A stretch of 64,000 bases of DNA, taken from the NCBI RefSeq assembly GCF_900120405.1, contig NZ_LT635492.1:453478-517477 (forward strand). Reading direction: 5' to 3'. Below are positions 27,568 to 38,147 of the stretch, piece after piece. The stretch comes from Urinicoccus massiliensis (GTDB taxonomy: Bacteria > Bacillota > Clostridia > Tissierellales > Peptoniphilaceae). Each line of letters starts with the position of its first letter. The stretch's first letter is position 1. The notes under the pieces were generated by a model that saw only the letters and a program-made list of their open reading frames with translations, made no database searches and had not been told where the DNA came from. Made by a program: the position numbers and the translations under genes.

Positions 27568-28284
27568 TTAACTTAACACCTTGGACAAAAAGTCCCGGGT
27601 TCTTTCTTCCTTGGGGTTATTAAAGAGGTCTTCCGGTCTCCCCTCTTCTATAATTTGTCCCTTGTCCATAAAGAGGATCCGGTCTCCCACTTCCTTGGCA
27701 AAGCCCATTTCATGAGTTACCAAGACCATGGTCATTCCCTGGTGGGCCAGGTCCTTCATAACTTCCAAAACTTCCCCAACCATTTCAGGGTCCAGGGCAG
27801 ATGTTGGTTCATCAAAAAGCATCACCTTGGGGTCCATGCATAGGGCTCGGACAATGGCAATCCTTTGTTTTTGTCCCCCGGACAGGGATGATGGATAGGC
27901 ATCCTTCTTGTCCAAAAGACCCACCCGTTCCAGGAGACGGAGGGCTTTTTCTTTGGCGTCCTTGTCTTTGACAAGCTTGGGCGCCAGGATTAAATTTTCC
28001 AAAACAGTCTTGTGGGGAAAGAGGTTAAAGTGTTGAAAAACCATACCCAAATTTTCCCGGACTTGGTTGATATTGACATCCGGCTGGGTAATATCTTGCC
28101 CATCTATCAGGATAGACCCCGATGTTACTTCTTCCAAGCCATTTAAGCACCGTAGGAAGGTGGACTTCCCTGACCCGCTGGGACCAATGATAACCACCAC
28201 TTCCCCGTCTTGAATTTCCTCTGAAATTTCATCCAGGACCTTGTGGTCCCCAAAATATTTGCTGATTTTATTAGTCACGATCAT
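27568..28284 (-). CDS. Polar amino acid ABC transporter ATPase (GlnQ/HisP type)
   Basis: About 238 residues. Walker [22 protein letters not shown]-loop [15 protein letters not shown], signature [18 protein letters not shown], Walker [18 protein letters not shown] and switch His in [12 protein letters not shown]. The [12 protein letters not shown] region is typical of the polar amino acid (PAAT) subfamily. The start at 28284 follows AAAGGAGG inside the end of the permease gene; an upstream in-frame ATG adds seven residues. Energises import with the two neighbouring gene products. Confidence 0.93.
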   Translation of the reverse strand: MIVTNKISKYFGDHKVLDEISEEIQDGEVVVIIGPSGSGKSTFLRCLNGLEEVTSGSILIDGQDITQPDVNINQVRENLGMVFQHFNLFPHKTVLENLILAPKLVKDKDAKEKALRLLERVGLLDKKDAYPSSLSGGQKQRIAIVRALCMDPKVMLFDEPTSALDPEMVGEVLEVMKDLAHQGMTMVLVTHEMGFAKEVGDRILFMDKGQIIEEGRPEDLFNNPKEERTRDFLSKVLS

Positions 28285-28957
28285 TGCGGTGGAGCCTCCT
28301 TTCAAATTGTTGCAAGAGCTTTGTCAGACTGTAGGTTAAGACAAAGTAGATAACGGCCACATAAAAATAGGGTTCAAAGGCCTTAAAGGTGGCTCCCCGG
28401 ATGGCTTCTGCATAGTACATCATATCGTGGAGGGCTACAATGGAGACAACAGCCGACTCCTTAATGAGGGTGACAAATTCATTTCCCAGAGCCGGCAAGA
28501 TATTCTTCACAGCCTGGGGCAGGATGATGTAGATCATGGTTTGTCGCTCATTCATACCCAGGGACCGGGCTGCCTCACTTTGTCCCGAGTCAATACTTTG
28601 GATACCCGCCCGGATGATTTCAGAGATATAGGCCCCTGAATTTAAGCACATGGGGATAGAGGCTAGAAAAATCTTATTTCTTAAAAAGGTGAATTCCGGC
28701 GGAATAATATTTAGGAAGGAATAAACAAATAGGGTAATTTGCACAATTAAAGGAGTTCCACGGATGATTTCTACAATTCCCGAGGAAAGCTTATTTAAAA
28801 ATGGATTTTTGCTCCGCCGTCCCAGGGCCAAGAGGGTTCCAATTAAAGCCCCAAAAAAAACCCCAATAATAGACAGAATTAAGGTTATTTTTAATCCGTT
28901 GGCATAGTCCTGCCAATATTTGCTAATGAACAAGACTCGCTTTTGTATAAAGTCCAT
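28271..28957 (-). CDS. Polar amino acid ABC transporter permease (HisM/GlnP type)
   Basis: 228 residues with five or so membrane helices ([35 protein letters not shown], others). The PAAT permease signature is [40 protein letters not shown] and [17 protein letters not shown] (the EAA coupling loop). It forms a dimer as the membrane channel. It overlaps the ATPase gene by 14 bases and follows the binding-protein gene across a small hairpin. Confidence 0.93.
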   Translation of the reverse strand: MDFIQKRVLFISKYWQDYANGLKITLILSIIGVFFGALIGTLLALGRRSKNPFLNKLSSGIVEIIRGTPLIVQITLFVYSFLNIIPPEFTFLRNKIFLASIPMCLNSGAYISEIIRAGIQSIDSGQSEAARSLGMNERQTMIYIILPQAVKNILPALGNEFVTLIKESAVVSIVALHDMMYYAEAIRGATFKAFEPYFYVAVIYFVLTYSLTKLLQQFERRLHRNDRD

Positions 28958-28973
28958 GCTTCCTCCTTAAATG

Positions 28974-28997
28974 AAAAACTCCCTAACGGGAGTTTTA
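28974..28997 (-). terminator. Attenuating hairpin between the binding-protein and permease genes
   Basis: Stem AAAACTCCC / GGGAGTTTT with loop TAAC at the binding-protein stop codon, with a short A/T-rich tail. It probably sets a high binding-protein to permease ratio, as in many ABC operons. Confidence 0.65.
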
Positions 28998-29825
28998 TTG
29001 TAATTCTTCGACTTCTTTGCTGGACAGGTCAGTATATTTTGCAATTTCTGCATCCATTTTACCTTCCTTGGTCCAATTCCCAATGACCTTGTTGATGATT
29101 GCAATTAAATCTTCGTTGCCCTTGGCCACAGCCACTGACATTTTTCCTTCGTCTTCAAAGCCAATATCTTGGTAGACAAGGTCTGAGTTTAGGCTTGCAA
29201 ATTGACGTCCTGGAGGGCCTGCCACAACCATTACATCAATGGTTTGGTTCTTCAACTCTAAAACAATATTGTTTTGGTTGGTCATCCCTTCATAGTCTGC
29301 GCCTTCAATGGTTTTAGCCAATTCATCTTGAGTTGTCCCAATTTGTGCCGCTATTTTTGCTCCCTTTAGACTTTCCTTGGATGTATATTTTTTTGCGTCG
29401 GTCTTACGAACCAGGATTCCTTGGTCACCGGCAAAGTAAGAATCTGAAAAATCCACAACTTCACGACGTTCTTCGTTGTCTACGATTCCGGCCAGTCCAA
29501 TATCTACTTCTCCAGATTTTAAAGATGGGATAATGGCGTTAAATTGCATGTCTTGTACTACCAATTCAACCCCCAGCTCATCAGCAATGGCTTGAGCCAA
29601 GGCAACATCGGCTCCAATAATCTTGGTTTGGCCATCCTTGTCCTTAGAAATCCATTCATAGGGTGGATAGTCTGCACTTGTTCCGAGAACTAATTTTCCC
29701 TCTTTTTTTATTTTCGCTAGGGTCGGTCCTTGAGATGAGTCTCCAGTGGACTCTTTCTTTCCACAGGCACCAACACTTACAATCATTACTGCAACTAATA
29801 ATAAAGTAAATAATTTTTTTAACAT
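28995..29825 (-). CDS. Amino acid ABC transporter substrate-binding lipoprotein
   Basis: 276 residues. Lipobox SVGAC (Cys21), then the SBP_bac_3 fold: KKEGKLVLGTSADYPPYEWI, GADVALAQAIADELGVELV, LKSGEVDIGLAGI, KGAKIAAQIGTTQDELA. This is the family-3 polar amino acid type (Gln, Arg, His, Cys). The ligand cannot be read with certainty; the Arg-contact and PPYEW motifs are general. Strong GGAGGAAAATC ribosome site. It is the first large gene after a leader that may carry a small regulatory peptide ORF. Confidence 0.92.
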   Translation of the reverse strand: MLKKLFTLLLVAVMIVSVGACGKKESTGDSSQGPTLAKIKKEGKLVLGTSADYPPYEWISKDKDGQTKIIGADVALAQAIADELGVELVVQDMQFNAIIPSLKSGEVDIGLAGIVDNEERREVVDFSDSYFAGDQGILVRKTDAKKYTSKESLKGAKIAAQIGTTQDELAKTIEGADYEGMTNQNNIVLELKNQTIDVMVVAGPPGRQFASLNSDLVYQDIGFEDEGKMSVAVAKGNEDLIAIINKVIGNWTKEGKMDAEIAKYTDLSSKEVEELQ

Positions 29826-29861
29826 GATTTTCCTCCTCTGTATTCTGATTATTCGGCTAAC

Positions 29862-29945
29862 TTACAGACGGATTCTTCTCATGGGTTTGGAGTCTGTAGT
29901 GTGGACCCAGTGGCTCCAGTGGCTCTTGCATGACAAATTGGGCAT
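29862..29945 (-). CDS. Candidate 27-aa Ser-His-Trp leader peptide
   Basis: A small ORF in the 5' leader of the ABC operon, between promoter (-10 at 29987) and binding-protein gene, with GGAAGGAGG ahead of it. Translation: MPNLSCKSHWSHWVHTTDSK then PMRRIRL. It carries two tandem Ser-His-Trp triplets, a further His, and a basic end. A TTG directly before the ATG has better spacing (8 bases from GGAGG) and may be the true start. It stops 36 bases before the transporter start. Placement and codon bias suggest a ribosome-sensing attenuator peptide. I cannot name a family. Confidence 0.55.
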   Translation of the reverse strand: MPNLSCKSHWSHWVHTTDSKPMRRIRL

Positions 29946-29986
29946 CAAGATTAAGGCCTCCTTCCAAAATTGAATAGAATGGAATC

Positions 29987-30016
29987 ATTATATACCACTT
30001 TATCTGATAAAATCAA
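29987..30016 (-). promoter_or_regulatory. Promoter of the amino acid ABC operon
   Basis: -35 TTGATT (30011-30016), 18-bp spacer, perfect -10 TATAAT (29987-29992). The resulting leader of about 150 bases contains the small ORF and two competing inverted repeats. Nothing else is seen between 30017 and 30065. Confidence 0.75.
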
Positions 30017-30065
30017 GTTGAATCTAAAGAAAATATTATGAATTCTTTCAAGCCCTAAAAAGTTC

Positions 30066-30830
30066 TTAATATAGGCTCATGGCCTTGGGGCTAACTTCTT
30101 TTTCCACTGGAGTCTCTTGATTTTGAGCCTGGCTTGCTCCCTTTTCAATAACCTGCAGGATACCCATGTTAGCCAATTCAGCATCTGTTCCAATCCAAAC
30201 GGGGGCCCCTAGGGTCATCCTGGGGTAGACAAAATTTTCAATATCATAATTGTACATGCGGATGCAGCCGTTGCTGGAATAGGTCCCGATTTGGTGGGGC
30301 TTAATGGTTCCGTGGATCCCATAGCCACTTTTGCCAGGAAGGTTTAAGCCCATCCAGCGTTCTCCTAGAGGGTTTCTAGGATCATTGGCTCCAATGGCCT
30401 TATATTTCCCATTCATTCCTCCCCAAGCAGGGTTCACATGGCGACTTTGAATTTTCCCCTTACCCGATGGGGTAGAGGTCCGGCTGGTGCCCAGGCAAAC
30501 GGGATACTTTCCGGCAACCTGGTCTCCCTTGTAGAGGGTCAAGAAGAGCCGGGTCTTATTTACAACAATCCAATAGCCTTGACTTGGTGGATTTTTCACT
30601 ACATCCCGGGCTCGGAGGTCCTGATTGTAGAGCATGTTTTTTGTTTCCTTGTTCAAGCCCCCAGTAACAACCAGGTTGTTTTGGGCTTGGAACCTTTTAA
30701 TTTCTGCAACCCTTTGGGCTCCCTTCTGGTTGACAAAGTGGTTGGGCCTAATCCATTGGGCATGTACATTTACTGGGAATAAGAGAAGACCCGCCAGCAA
30801 AACCATCAGATTCTTTTTCATCTTTTTCAT
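30066..30830 (-). CDS. Secreted L,D-transpeptidase (YkuD domain) with peptidoglycan-binding region
   Basis: 254 residues. Signal peptide (MKKMKKNLMVLLAGLLLFPV, cleavage after VHA), a short peptidoglycan-binding-like segment (AQRVAEIKRFQAQNNLVVTG), then the YkuD domain with GYWIVVNKTRLFLTLYK, the His in YGIHGTIKP and the catalytic loop IGTYSSNGCIRMYN (Cys nucleophile). It makes 3-3 peptidoglycan cross-links or anchors proteins. Last gene of the envelope/repair string, directly after uvrA with GGAGGCAAGGA before its ATG. Confidence 0.92.
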   Translation of the reverse strand: MKKMKKNLMVLLAGLLLFPVNVHAQWIRPNHFVNQKGAQRVAEIKRFQAQNNLVVTGGLNKETKNMLYNQDLRARDVVKNPPSQGYWIVVNKTRLFLTLYKGDQVAGKYPVCLGTSRTSTPSGKGKIQSRHVNPAWGGMNGKYKAIGANDPRNPLGERWMGLNLPGKSGYGIHGTIKPHQIGTYSSNGCIRMYNYDIENFVYPRMTLGAPVWIGTDAELANMGILQVIEKGASQAQNQETPVEKEVSPKAMSLY

Positions 30831-30840
30831 TCCTTGCCTC

Positions 30841-33654
30841 CTATAATATCTTCTTTAAAAATTGGCCGGTATATGATTCTTTACATTGGGCAACTTCTTC
30901 CGGAGTCCCAGTGGCAATCACTTGGCCACCACCATCTCCGCCTTCCGGTCCCAGGTCAATAATTGCATCCGCCACCTTGATGACATCAAGATTGTGCTCA
31001 ATAACAATGACTGTATTTCCCAAGTCCACCAGGCGGTTTAAAACTTGGACCAGCTTGTCCACATCATACATGTGGAGGCCTGTGGTGGGTTCGTCTAAAA
31101 TATAAACCGTCTTTCCTGTGGACCGTTTGGATAGTTCTGTTGCCAACTTAATTCTCTGGGCTTCTCCTCCGGACAATTGGGTAGAAGGTTGTCCCAGCTT
31201 GATATAGCCCAGGCCCACATCCATAAGAGTTTCCAACTTTCTCAGGATTCTGGGGTGGTTTTTAAAGAAATCCATGGCTTCTTCCACTGTCATATCCAGA
31301 ACCTCAGAAATATTTTTTCCCTTGTACTTGACTTCCAGGGTTTCTCGATTGTAGCGCTTGCCCTTACAAACTTCACAGGGAACATAGACATCGGGTAAAA
31401 AGTGCATTTCTACCTTGATGATTCCATCTCCCTTACAGGCTTCGCACCGGCCCCCCTTGACATTAAAGGAAAAACGCCCCTTTTTATAACCCCGCATTTT
31501 TGCCTCATTGGTCATGGCAAATAGGTCTCGAATTAAATCAAAGGTTCCTGTATAGGTTGCAGGATTCGATCGAGGGGTCCGACCGATGGGACTTTGGTCT
31601 ATATCCACTACCTTGTCCAGCTGGTCCAGGCCTGTAATTTCTTTACAGTGGCCTGGTTTTACTCTGGACTTGTTGATTTTTTGTTGGAGGGATTTTAAGA
31701 GAACTTCATTGACCAAGGAACTCTTTCCAGACCCACTCACTCCGGAAACTACAATGAATTTCCCCAGGGGAAAGTCTACATCAATGCCCTTGAGGTTGTT
31801 TTCACTCGCTCCCTTGACATGAATCTTGTGGCCATTGCCAGGTCTTCTTTCCTTGGGTACCTTGATTTGTCGCCGCTTTTTCAGATAGTCTCCTGTAATG
31901 GACTCCTTGACCTTCATAATGTCCTCAGCCGTCCCTTGAGCCACCAGCTGGCCTCCATGGATCCCGGCTCCCGGTCCAATATCTATAATTTCATCGGCTG
32001 CCTCCATGGTTTCTTCATCATGCTCTACCACAATCAAGGTATTGCCCAGGTCCGTCAAGTCCCGGAGGGTCTTTAAGAGCATGGCATTGTCTCTTTGGTG
32101 GAGACCTATCGAGGGCTCATCCAAAACATAGATGACCCCTACCAGGGCCGATCCAATTTGGGTAGCCAAACGAATTCTTTGGGCCTCACCCCCAGACAAG
32201 CTACCGCTCATCCTGGCCAGAGTCAGGTAGTTTAATCCGACATTGTCTAAGAAGGACAGGCGGGAAATAATTTCTTTTAAGACCTCACTGGCAATGATTT
32301 TTTCCTTTTCTGTCAATTCCAACTTTTTGAAAAAATCTAAGGCCTTGCTGATGGATAATTCCGTCACTTCATAAATATTTAAGCCGGCAATTCGAACAGA
32401 TAGAAGACTTTCTTTGAGCCGGGCCCCATGGCAAGTTGGACAGGGGATGTCGGTCATAAAGTCATCAATCCGATCAATCATCCGGTCTGAATTGGTTTCT
32501 GTATAACGTCTTTTGAGGTTGTTGATAATCCCTTCAAAGGTCCCCCGATAGCGCTTACGACCGGAAAAATAAGAGTCAAAGCTGACAGAAATTTCCTGGT
32601 CACTTCCATAGAGGAGGGCGTCTAAAAAGTCTTTTGGCAGGTCCTTAATAGGGACCTTGGTATCTACCGAAAACTTCTTGGCCAGGCCTCGGATAATTTC
32701 ATAGTAGTAGGTTCCCGGACTGTTGGAATAGCAGGAAATCCCCCCTTGGTCTATGGACAGGTCCTTGTTGGGTAAAATCAAGTCCACATCCGGTTCCTTG
32801 GAGTAGCCGATCCCATTACAAGTGGGACAGGCCCCCAGGGGGTTGTTGAAGGAAAAGGACCTGGGGCTAATTTCTTCAATGGCAATGCCACAATGGGGGC
32901 AAGATAATTTGGTTGAAAAAACCTTCGTTTCTCCTCCAATGACATCCACATGGACCAGGCCATGGCCAATTTCTGTAGCCAGTTCCAGAGAATCTGCCAG
33001 GCGAGATTCAATGCCTTCTTTGATAATCAACCGGTCTACAACAGTTTCAATGGTGTGGGCCTGGTTTTTATTTAAATCAATGTCTTCCATTAAATCATGG
33101 AGTTGGCCGTCAATCCGCACCCGGACATAGCCTTCTTTTTTAATGGACTCCAGGAGTTTTTTGTGCGTACCCTTTTTCTGAACCACATTGGGACCTAAGA
33201 TTTGAATCTTGGTCCGCTCATCCAGTTTCATAAGCTCATCCACCATTTGGTCGATGCTGAAAGATGTAATCTCCTTGCCACACTTGGGACAATAGGGGCG
33301 ACCTATCCTGGCAAAAAGGAGCCTAAGATAGTCATAAATTTCCGTTACTGTCCCCACAGTGGACCGGGGATTTTTACTGGTGGTCTTTTGGTCTATGGAG
33401 ATACTTGGACTCATGCCGGTAATTTCATCCACTTCCGGCTTATCCATCTGGCCTAAAAATTGCCGGGCATAGGAGGATAGACTTTCCACATACCGTCTTT
33501 GCCCTTCGGCATAGATGGTATCAAAGGCCAGGGAAGACTTTCCTGACCCTGATAAACCCGTTACTACGACAAATTTATTCCTGGGTATCTCTACATCAAT
33601 ATTTTTTAAGTTGTGTTGTCTTGCTCCACGAATGACAATGTGGGAATCTTTCAT
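30841..33654 (-). CDS. uvrA: Excinuclease ABC subunit A
   Basis: 937 residues. Two ABC ATPase modules ([20 protein letters not shown] near 30 and [18 protein letters not shown] near 640), signatures [15 protein letters not shown] and [15 protein letters not shown], zinc motifs including CPHCG...CPTCNG and CEACKGDG...CEVCKG, and a complete C-terminus. It recognises bulky DNA lesions and loads UvrB. It overlaps uvrB by 4 bases (ATGA), so the two are coupled. Confidence 0.97.
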   Translation of the reverse strand: MKDSHIVIRGARQHNLKNIDVEIPRNKFVVVTGLSGSGKSSLAFDTIYAEGQRRYVESLSSYARQFLGQMDKPEVDEITGMSPSISIDQKTTSKNPRSTVGTVTEIYDYLRLLFARIGRPYCPKCGKEITSFSIDQMVDELMKLDERTKIQILGPNVVQKKGTHKKLLESIKKEGYVRVRIDGQLHDLMEDIDLNKNQAHTIETVVDRLIIKEGIESRLADSLELATEIGHGLVHVDVIGGETKVFSTKLSCPHCGIAIEEISPRSFSFNNPLGACPTCNGIGYSKEPDVDLILPNKDLSIDQGGISCYSNSPGTYYYEIIRGLAKKFSVDTKVPIKDLPKDFLDALLYGSDQEISVSFDSYFSGRKRYRGTFEGIINNLKRRYTETNSDRMIDRIDDFMTDIPCPTCHGARLKESLLSVRIAGLNIYEVTELSISKALDFFKKLELTEKEKIIASEVLKEIISRLSFLDNVGLNYLTLARMSGSLSGGEAQRIRLATQIGSALVGVIYVLDEPSIGLHQRDNAMLLKTLRDLTDLGNTLIVVEHDEETMEAADEIIDIGPGAGIHGGQLVAQGTAEDIMKVKESITGDYLKKRRQIKVPKERRPGNGHKIHVKGASENNLKGIDVDFPLGKFIVVSGVSGSGKSSLVNEVLLKSLQQKINKSRVKPGHCKEITGLDQLDKVVDIDQSPIGRTPRSNPATYTGTFDLIRDLFAMTNEAKMRGYKKGRFSFNVKGGRCEACKGDGIIKVEMHFLPDVYVPCEVCKGKRYNRETLEVKYKGKNISEVLDMTVEEAMDFFKNHPRILRKLETLMDVGLGYIKLGQPSTQLSGGEAQRIKLATELSKRSTGKTVYILDEPTTGLHMYDVDKLVQVLNRLVDLGNTVIVIEHNLDVIKVADAIIDLGPEGGDGGGQVIATGTPEEVAQCKESYTGQFLKKIL

Positions 33655-35636
33655 TCTTCCTCCCTTTCATAGATGGATTGTATTTGTAACTTCAATTCTT
33701 TAATCTTATCCCGAATTTCTGCTGCTCGTTCAAAGTCCAACTCTTCTGCAGCCCGGTACATTTCCGGCTTGAGGTTTTCAATCATGGCTTGGATATCGTC
33801 TGCGTCAAATTCATCATGGTAATCTGCTTCCTCTTCGGCGGCAATGGTGGCAGCAATAATGGCCCGGACACTCTTTTGAACAGACTTGGGTTCAATATGG
33901 TGGGCCTTATTAAAGGCATCTTGAATTTCCCGTCTCCGGTTGGTTTCATCAATGGTTACCTGCATGGAATCGGTAATCTTGTCGGCATACATAATAACCT
34001 GCCCTTGGACATTTCGGGCAGCCCGGCCAGCCGTTTGGATTAAGCTAGTTTCAGACCTTAAGAAACCTTCCTTGTCGGCATCCAGGATGACAACAAGACT
34101 AACCTCCGGCAGGTCCAATCCCTCCCGTAAAAGGTTGATTCCCACCAAGACATCATAAACTCCCAGTCGCAAGTCTCGAATAATCTCCATCCTTTCGATG
34201 GTGTCAATATCCGAGTGCATATAGGTTACCTTGAGGTCCAGGCTTTTTAAATAGTCCGTCAGGTCCTCTGCCATTTTTTTGGTCAGGGTGGTTATAAGGA
34301 CTCTTTCTTTTTTCTCCATCCGCTTGTGGATGTCTGCAACAATTTGGTCGATTTGATTTTCCGTAGGCCGGACAGTAATGGCCGGGTCTAAAAGGCCAGT
34401 AGGTCGAATAATTTGCTCTACAATTTGACTTGAATGGTCCCTTTCATAGGGGCCAGGCGTGGCCGACACATAGAGACATTGCTGCATCATGGCTTCAAAT
34501 TCCGTAAACCTCATGGGCCGGTTGTCCAGGGCCGAGGGCAAACGGAAACCATATTCCACCAGGGTTGTCTTCCTGGCCCGGTCTCCATTATACATCCCCC
34601 CAATTTGAGGAATGGTAGCATGGGACTCGTCAATAATGGTGAGGAAGTCCTTGGGAAAATAATCAATCAGGGTATAGGGTTTTGAGCCTGGAGCCCGTCC
34701 CGACAGGTGTCTGGAATAGTTTTCGATTCCAGTACAAAAGCCCATTTCTGCCAACATCTCCAGGTCATAACGGGTTCTTTGCTCCAACCTTTGTGCTTCT
34801 AATAATTTATCCTGGTCCTTCAATTGAGCTAGACGTTCTTCTAATTCCTCTTCAATGGTCACCAGGGCCCTTTGCACCTTTTCTTCTGAAGTGGCAAAGT
34901 GGGAGGCCGGAAAAATTGACACATGGTTGCAATAACCCACTACATGGCCTGTCAGGGCATTGACTTCTGTAATCCGGTCAATTTCATCACCAAAAAATTC
35001 AATCCGGTAGGAATTTTCTGAACTATGGGCCGGAAAAATTTCCAGGGTATCCCCTCGAACTCGGAAGGTCCCCCGGATAAAGTTGACATCATTGCGGACA
35101 TATTGAATGTCCACTAGCTTAGACATAATATCGTTTCGATCCTTGACCATCCCCGGCCGTAAGGAGACTACCAGGTTTTCATAGTCAATAGGGTCCCCCA
35201 AACCATAGATACAGGAGACACTGGCTACGATTATGACATCCTTTCTTTCAAACAAGCTCATGGTTGCACTGTGGCGGAGCTTGTCAATTTCATCGTTAAT
35301 GGAAGAATCCTTTTCGATAAAGGTGTCTGTTTGAGGCACATAGGCTTCGGGTTGGTAGTAGTCATAATAGGAGACAAAATACTCCACAGCATTTTCAGGA
35401 AAAAACTCCCGAAACTCACTGGCCAATTGGTAGGCCAGGGTCTTATTGTGGGCAATTACCAGGGTGGGCTTTTGCACTTTTTCAATCACCTTGGCCATGG
35501 TAAAGGTCTTACCGGACCCCGTAACCCCCTTGAGGGTTTGGTGTTTGTCTCCCCGAAGAATTCCCTGGGCTAATTGGTCTATGGCCTGGGGTTGGTCTCC
35601 CATGGGCTCAAAAGGTGCATGTACTTTAAACTCCAT
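33651..35636 (-). CDS. uvrB: Excinuclease ABC subunit B
   Basis: About 661 residues. Walker [16 protein letters not shown] near 40, the beta-hairpin region [12 protein letters not shown], Walker [13 protein letters not shown], the helicase motifs QTAGRAARN, and the C-terminal UVR motif ([20 protein letters not shown]) that binds UvrC. It verifies damage in the nucleotide-excision pathway. The start at 35636 has GAGGGAAGCA before it; the longer in-frame reading adds 21 residues that overlap the preceding terminator. No uvrC in the window. Confidence 0.97.
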   Translation of the reverse strand: MEFKVHAPFEPMGDQPQAIDQLAQGILRGDKHQTLKGVTGSGKTFTMAKVIEKVQKPTLVIAHNKTLAYQLASEFREFFPENAVEYFVSYYDYYQPEAYVPQTDTFIEKDSSINDEIDKLRHSATMSLFERKDVIIVASVSCIYGLGDPIDYENLVVSLRPGMVKDRNDIMSKLVDIQYVRNDVNFIRGTFRVRGDTLEIFPAHSSENSYRIEFFGDEIDRITEVNALTGHVVGYCNHVSIFPASHFATSEEKVQRALVTIEEELEERLAQLKDQDKLLEAQRLEQRTRYDLEMLAEMGFCTGIENYSRHLSGRAPGSKPYTLIDYFPKDFLTIIDESHATIPQIGGMYNGDRARKTTLVEYGFRLPSALDNRPMRFTEFEAMMQQCLYVSATPGPYERDHSSQIVEQIIRPTGLLDPAITVRPTENQIDQIVADIHKRMEKKERVLITTLTKKMAEDLTDYLKSLDLKVTYMHSDIDTIERMEIIRDLRLGVYDVLVGINLLREGLDLPEVSLVVILDADKEGFLRSETSLIQTAGRAARNVQGQVIMYADKITDSMQVTIDETNRRREIQDAFNKAHHIEPKSVQKSVRAIIAATIAAEEEADYHDEFDADDIQAMIENLKPEMYRAAEELDFERAAEIRDKIKELKLQIQSIYEREEE

Positions 35637-35663
35637 TGCTTCCCTCTTTTCTAGATAGGCACA

Positions 35664-35694
35664 AAAGCTACCTAGCAAAACTAGATAGCTTTTT
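35664..35694 (-). terminator. Hairpin between ctpA and uvrB
   Basis: Stem AGCTA-CTAG / CTAG-TAGCT with loop CAAAA. It follows the ctpA stop within 3 bases; the minus-strand T run is short (CTTTTG), so read-through into uvrB is likely. Confidence 0.6.
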
Positions 35695-35695
35695 T

Positions 35696-36868
35696 TCAAA
35701 CTTTATTTTTTAATATCTCTCTTGCTTTATTTAATTGGCTATCTGTTTTAAGATAGTCCAAACCAATTCCTTTGACATTTTCAGGCAACTTGACCTTAAC
35801 ATCTGGTTGGATGCCTTTCTTGTCTATACTTACCCCATTTGGTGTAAAATATTCAGCCACTGTTAGCTTTAATCCATCTCCCTTGGGAAACTTCTTTACA
35901 ATTTGGATGACTCCCTTTCCATAAGAGCCTTCCCCTATCAGGGTTGCCTTCTTGTGGTCTTTCAAGGCTCCAGCCAAAATTTCACTGGCAGAGGCCGACC
36001 CCTTGTTTATGATCACGACCATAGGAAGGTTGACTGCCCTTGGATCGGATTGGACATTTTCCACCAACTTCCCATCACGATTTTTGGCCGTAACAATGGT
36101 TCCCTGGGGTAAAAGACTATCTGCAATTTCTGTAGCAGTGTCCATATAGCCTCCAGGATTCCCTCTCAAGTCTAGGATTAAACTCTTAATTCCTTGTCTT
36201 TGGAGCTTGTTTAAGTGTTGGTTAAATTCCTTGGCGGTGTGGTCTGAGAATTGTGTAATACCAATATAGCCCATATCTTGGTCCAGCTTTTTCGATATAA
36301 CCGTATCTATGCTGATTTTCTTTCTCTCTAGTTGGTAGTCTTCCAGCTTATTGCTGCCGGCCTTTAAAACTTGGAGTTGGACCTTGGTGTTTTCTTTCCC
36401 CTTAATTTCTTTAACGGCCTTGGTTAGCTGGTCTCCCGCAAAGTCCTTGCCATTGACCTTGATAATTTTGTCTCCGGCTGAAAGTCCTGCTTGGTCCGCC
36501 GGGCTCCCCTTAATGGCCGAGACAACGGTTATCTTGTTGTCTTCTCCCGGGGACAAGACAATACCCACTCCGTAAAAACTGGCTGAGGTAAAGTCCATAA
36601 GCTCCTGCATTTCTTCCTTGCTGTAGTATTCAGAATAAGGGTCTCCAAGAGAGGCCACGATGCCCTTTAACTGGCCCTCATAAAATTTACTTTCATCCAC
36701 CTTCCTAAGGTAGTTCTTTTTAATAAATTCCTTTAAATATTCCATCTTTATGGCTTGTTGGCCCGTTAAAGAGTTGGAAAAAACAGTTCCCCTATTGGAT
36801 ATATAAAAGGTAAAAAGATTAGTCACTAGCAGAAGGGATAGGGTCATAAAAACCCATCTTTTTTTCAT
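35696..36868 (-). CDS. ctpA: Carboxy-terminal processing protease (S41)
   Basis: About 390 residues. N-terminal membrane anchor ([19 protein letters not shown]), a PDZ domain (about 90-170: [20 protein letters not shown]) and the S41 protease core with [17 protein letters not shown], the catalytic Ser in [15 protein letters not shown] and the Lys in [11 protein letters not shown]. It trims or activates envelope proteins on the outer face of the membrane. The start at 36868 has AAGGGGGACAAGACA before it. It lies between the FtsEX-linked M23 hydrolase and uvrB, a common clostridial order. Confidence 0.94.
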   Translation of the reverse strand: MKKRWVFMTLSLLLVTNLFTFYISNRGTVFSNSLTGQQAIKMEYLKEFIKKNYLRKVDESKFYEGQLKGIVASLGDPYSEYYSKEEMQELMDFTSASFYGVGIVLSPGEDNKITVVSAIKGSPADQAGLSAGDKIIKVNGKDFAGDQLTKAVKEIKGKENTKVQLQVLKAGSNKLEDYQLERKKISIDTVISKKLDQDMGYIGITQFSDHTAKEFNQHLNKLQRQGIKSLILDLRGNPGGYMDTATEIADSLLPQGTIVTAKNRDGKLVENVQSDPRAVNLPMVVIINKGSASASEILAGALKDHKKATLIGEGSYGKGVIQIVKKFPKGDGLKLTVAEYFTPNGVSIDKKGIQPDVKVKLPENVKGIGLDYLKTDSQLNKAREILKNKV

Positions 36869-36887
36869 TGTCTTGTCCCCCTTTTTA

Positions 36888-38138
36888 TTATACAAAACCC
36901 AAGGGATTTACAGGTCTTCCTCCTACCCTTACTTCAAAGTGGCAGTGGGGACCTGTTGACCGGCCTGTAGATCCGGCCAAGGCAATTACTTGACCTGCCG
37001 ATACTTGTTGGCCCACACTCACCTTTAAGACAGAGTTGTGGCCGTAGACAGTAACAATATCCCCATGGTCTATCATAACAACATTTCCATAAGACCCCAT
37101 ATAGGAGGCCGTAATAACAATTCCCGGCTTGGCAGCTACAATAGGCGTCCCAACAGGTGCAGGAATGTCAATTCCTGAATGAAATCTCTGGATTCCTAAA
37201 ACCGGATGAATCCGGTAGCCAAAGGGAGAAGAAATGCGACTATGGCCCGGTACAGGCCAGGTTAAACTTTTATTACTGCGAACATAGGGACTTGAAGCCA
37301 TGGGAAGCTCTGTCACCCGACCGGAGACTCCTGCCCTTTTAGCCTTATTGGCTTTTTCTTGGGCCTTTCGCTTTAATTCAGCCAGACGTTTTTGTTCTTG
37401 GATGTCGTTTTTGATCTTTTGGATCCTGGATTCCAGCTGCTTACTTTCCTTAAGCATTTCATCATAGTCTTCTTCATAGGCTGAAAGGTCTCCCTTTAAG
37501 TTGACCATATAATTTTGCTTGGCCTGGTTGGCTTCTTCCAGGGCCCTTTTCTTTTCTTCAACTTGGGCCTTTTGCCCTTCCAAGGCTGATTTTTTCTGGG
37601 TTAATTCTTCTTTTTTGGCCCGAATGATGTCCACTTGGGTCTTAATCTTGGCCACTAGTTTCCGGTCCTGCCTATTAATTGATTTAATCAATTCGATATT
37701 GGTTAAAAAAGACTCCATATCTTGTGAATTCAGTAAGACATCTAGGTAGCCTATATCTCCCTTGACATACATAACCTTAATTCTTTGGGCAAAGGCATCT
37801 TGGGATTTTTTTAATTCCGCTTGGGCTTGGTCTAGCTCTTTTTGAGCCTTGGCAATATCCCCTTCCAAGGCCTTGATGTTGTCCATTAAGGAAAAAAGTT
37901 CTGCACTGGCACTGGTTATGGAAAGGTCTAAAACCTTAATCTCTTCAGCAACACTGGATACTTCTGCCTTGGTTGAATTGATTACAGATTGCTTCTTATT
38001 CAATTGTTCTTGAATTGCCTTTTTTTGGTCTTGAGCCTTTTGTAGGTCCTTGGATGAAGCATAGACTGCTCCAGGGGCCAAACTCGTAAGAATCAAGAGG
38101 CTACAGAGCCCTCTTTGTAACCAATCTTTATGTTTCAC
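36888..38138 (-). CDS. EnvC/PcsB-like M23 peptidase with coiled coil
   Basis: 416 residues. Signal peptide (cleavage near VYASS, residue 28), long heptad coiled coil (about 30-260, Lys/Gln/Glu-rich) and a C-terminal LytM/M23 domain with HSGIDIPAPVGTPIVAA, YGHNSVLKVSVGQQVSAGQV and GPHCHFEVRVGGR. The Zn ligands appear complete (His, Asp, HxH), so it is probably an active endopeptidase. Coiled coil plus adjacency to ftsEX points to a septal peptidoglycan hydrolase activated by FtsX. Confidence 0.92.
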   Translation of the reverse strand: MKHKDWLQRGLCSLLILTSLAPGAVYASSKDLQKAQDQKKAIQEQLNKKQSVINSTKAEVSSVAEEIKVLDLSITSASAELFSLMDNIKALEGDIAKAQKELDQAQAELKKSQDAFAQRIKVMYVKGDIGYLDVLLNSQDMESFLTNIELIKSINRQDRKLVAKIKTQVDIIRAKKEELTQKKSALEGQKAQVEEKKRALEEANQAKQNYMVNLKGDLSAYEEDYDEMLKESKQLESRIQKIKNDIQEQKRLAELKRKAQEKANKAKRAGVSGRVTELPMASSPYVRSNKSLTWPVPGHSRISSPFGYRIHPVLGIQRFHSGIDIPAPVGTPIVAAKPGIVITASYMGSYGNVVMIDHGDIVTVYGHNSVLKVSVGQQVSAGQVIALAGSTGRSTGPHCHFEVRVGGRPVNPLGFV

Positions 38139-38147
38139 AAAAACCTC

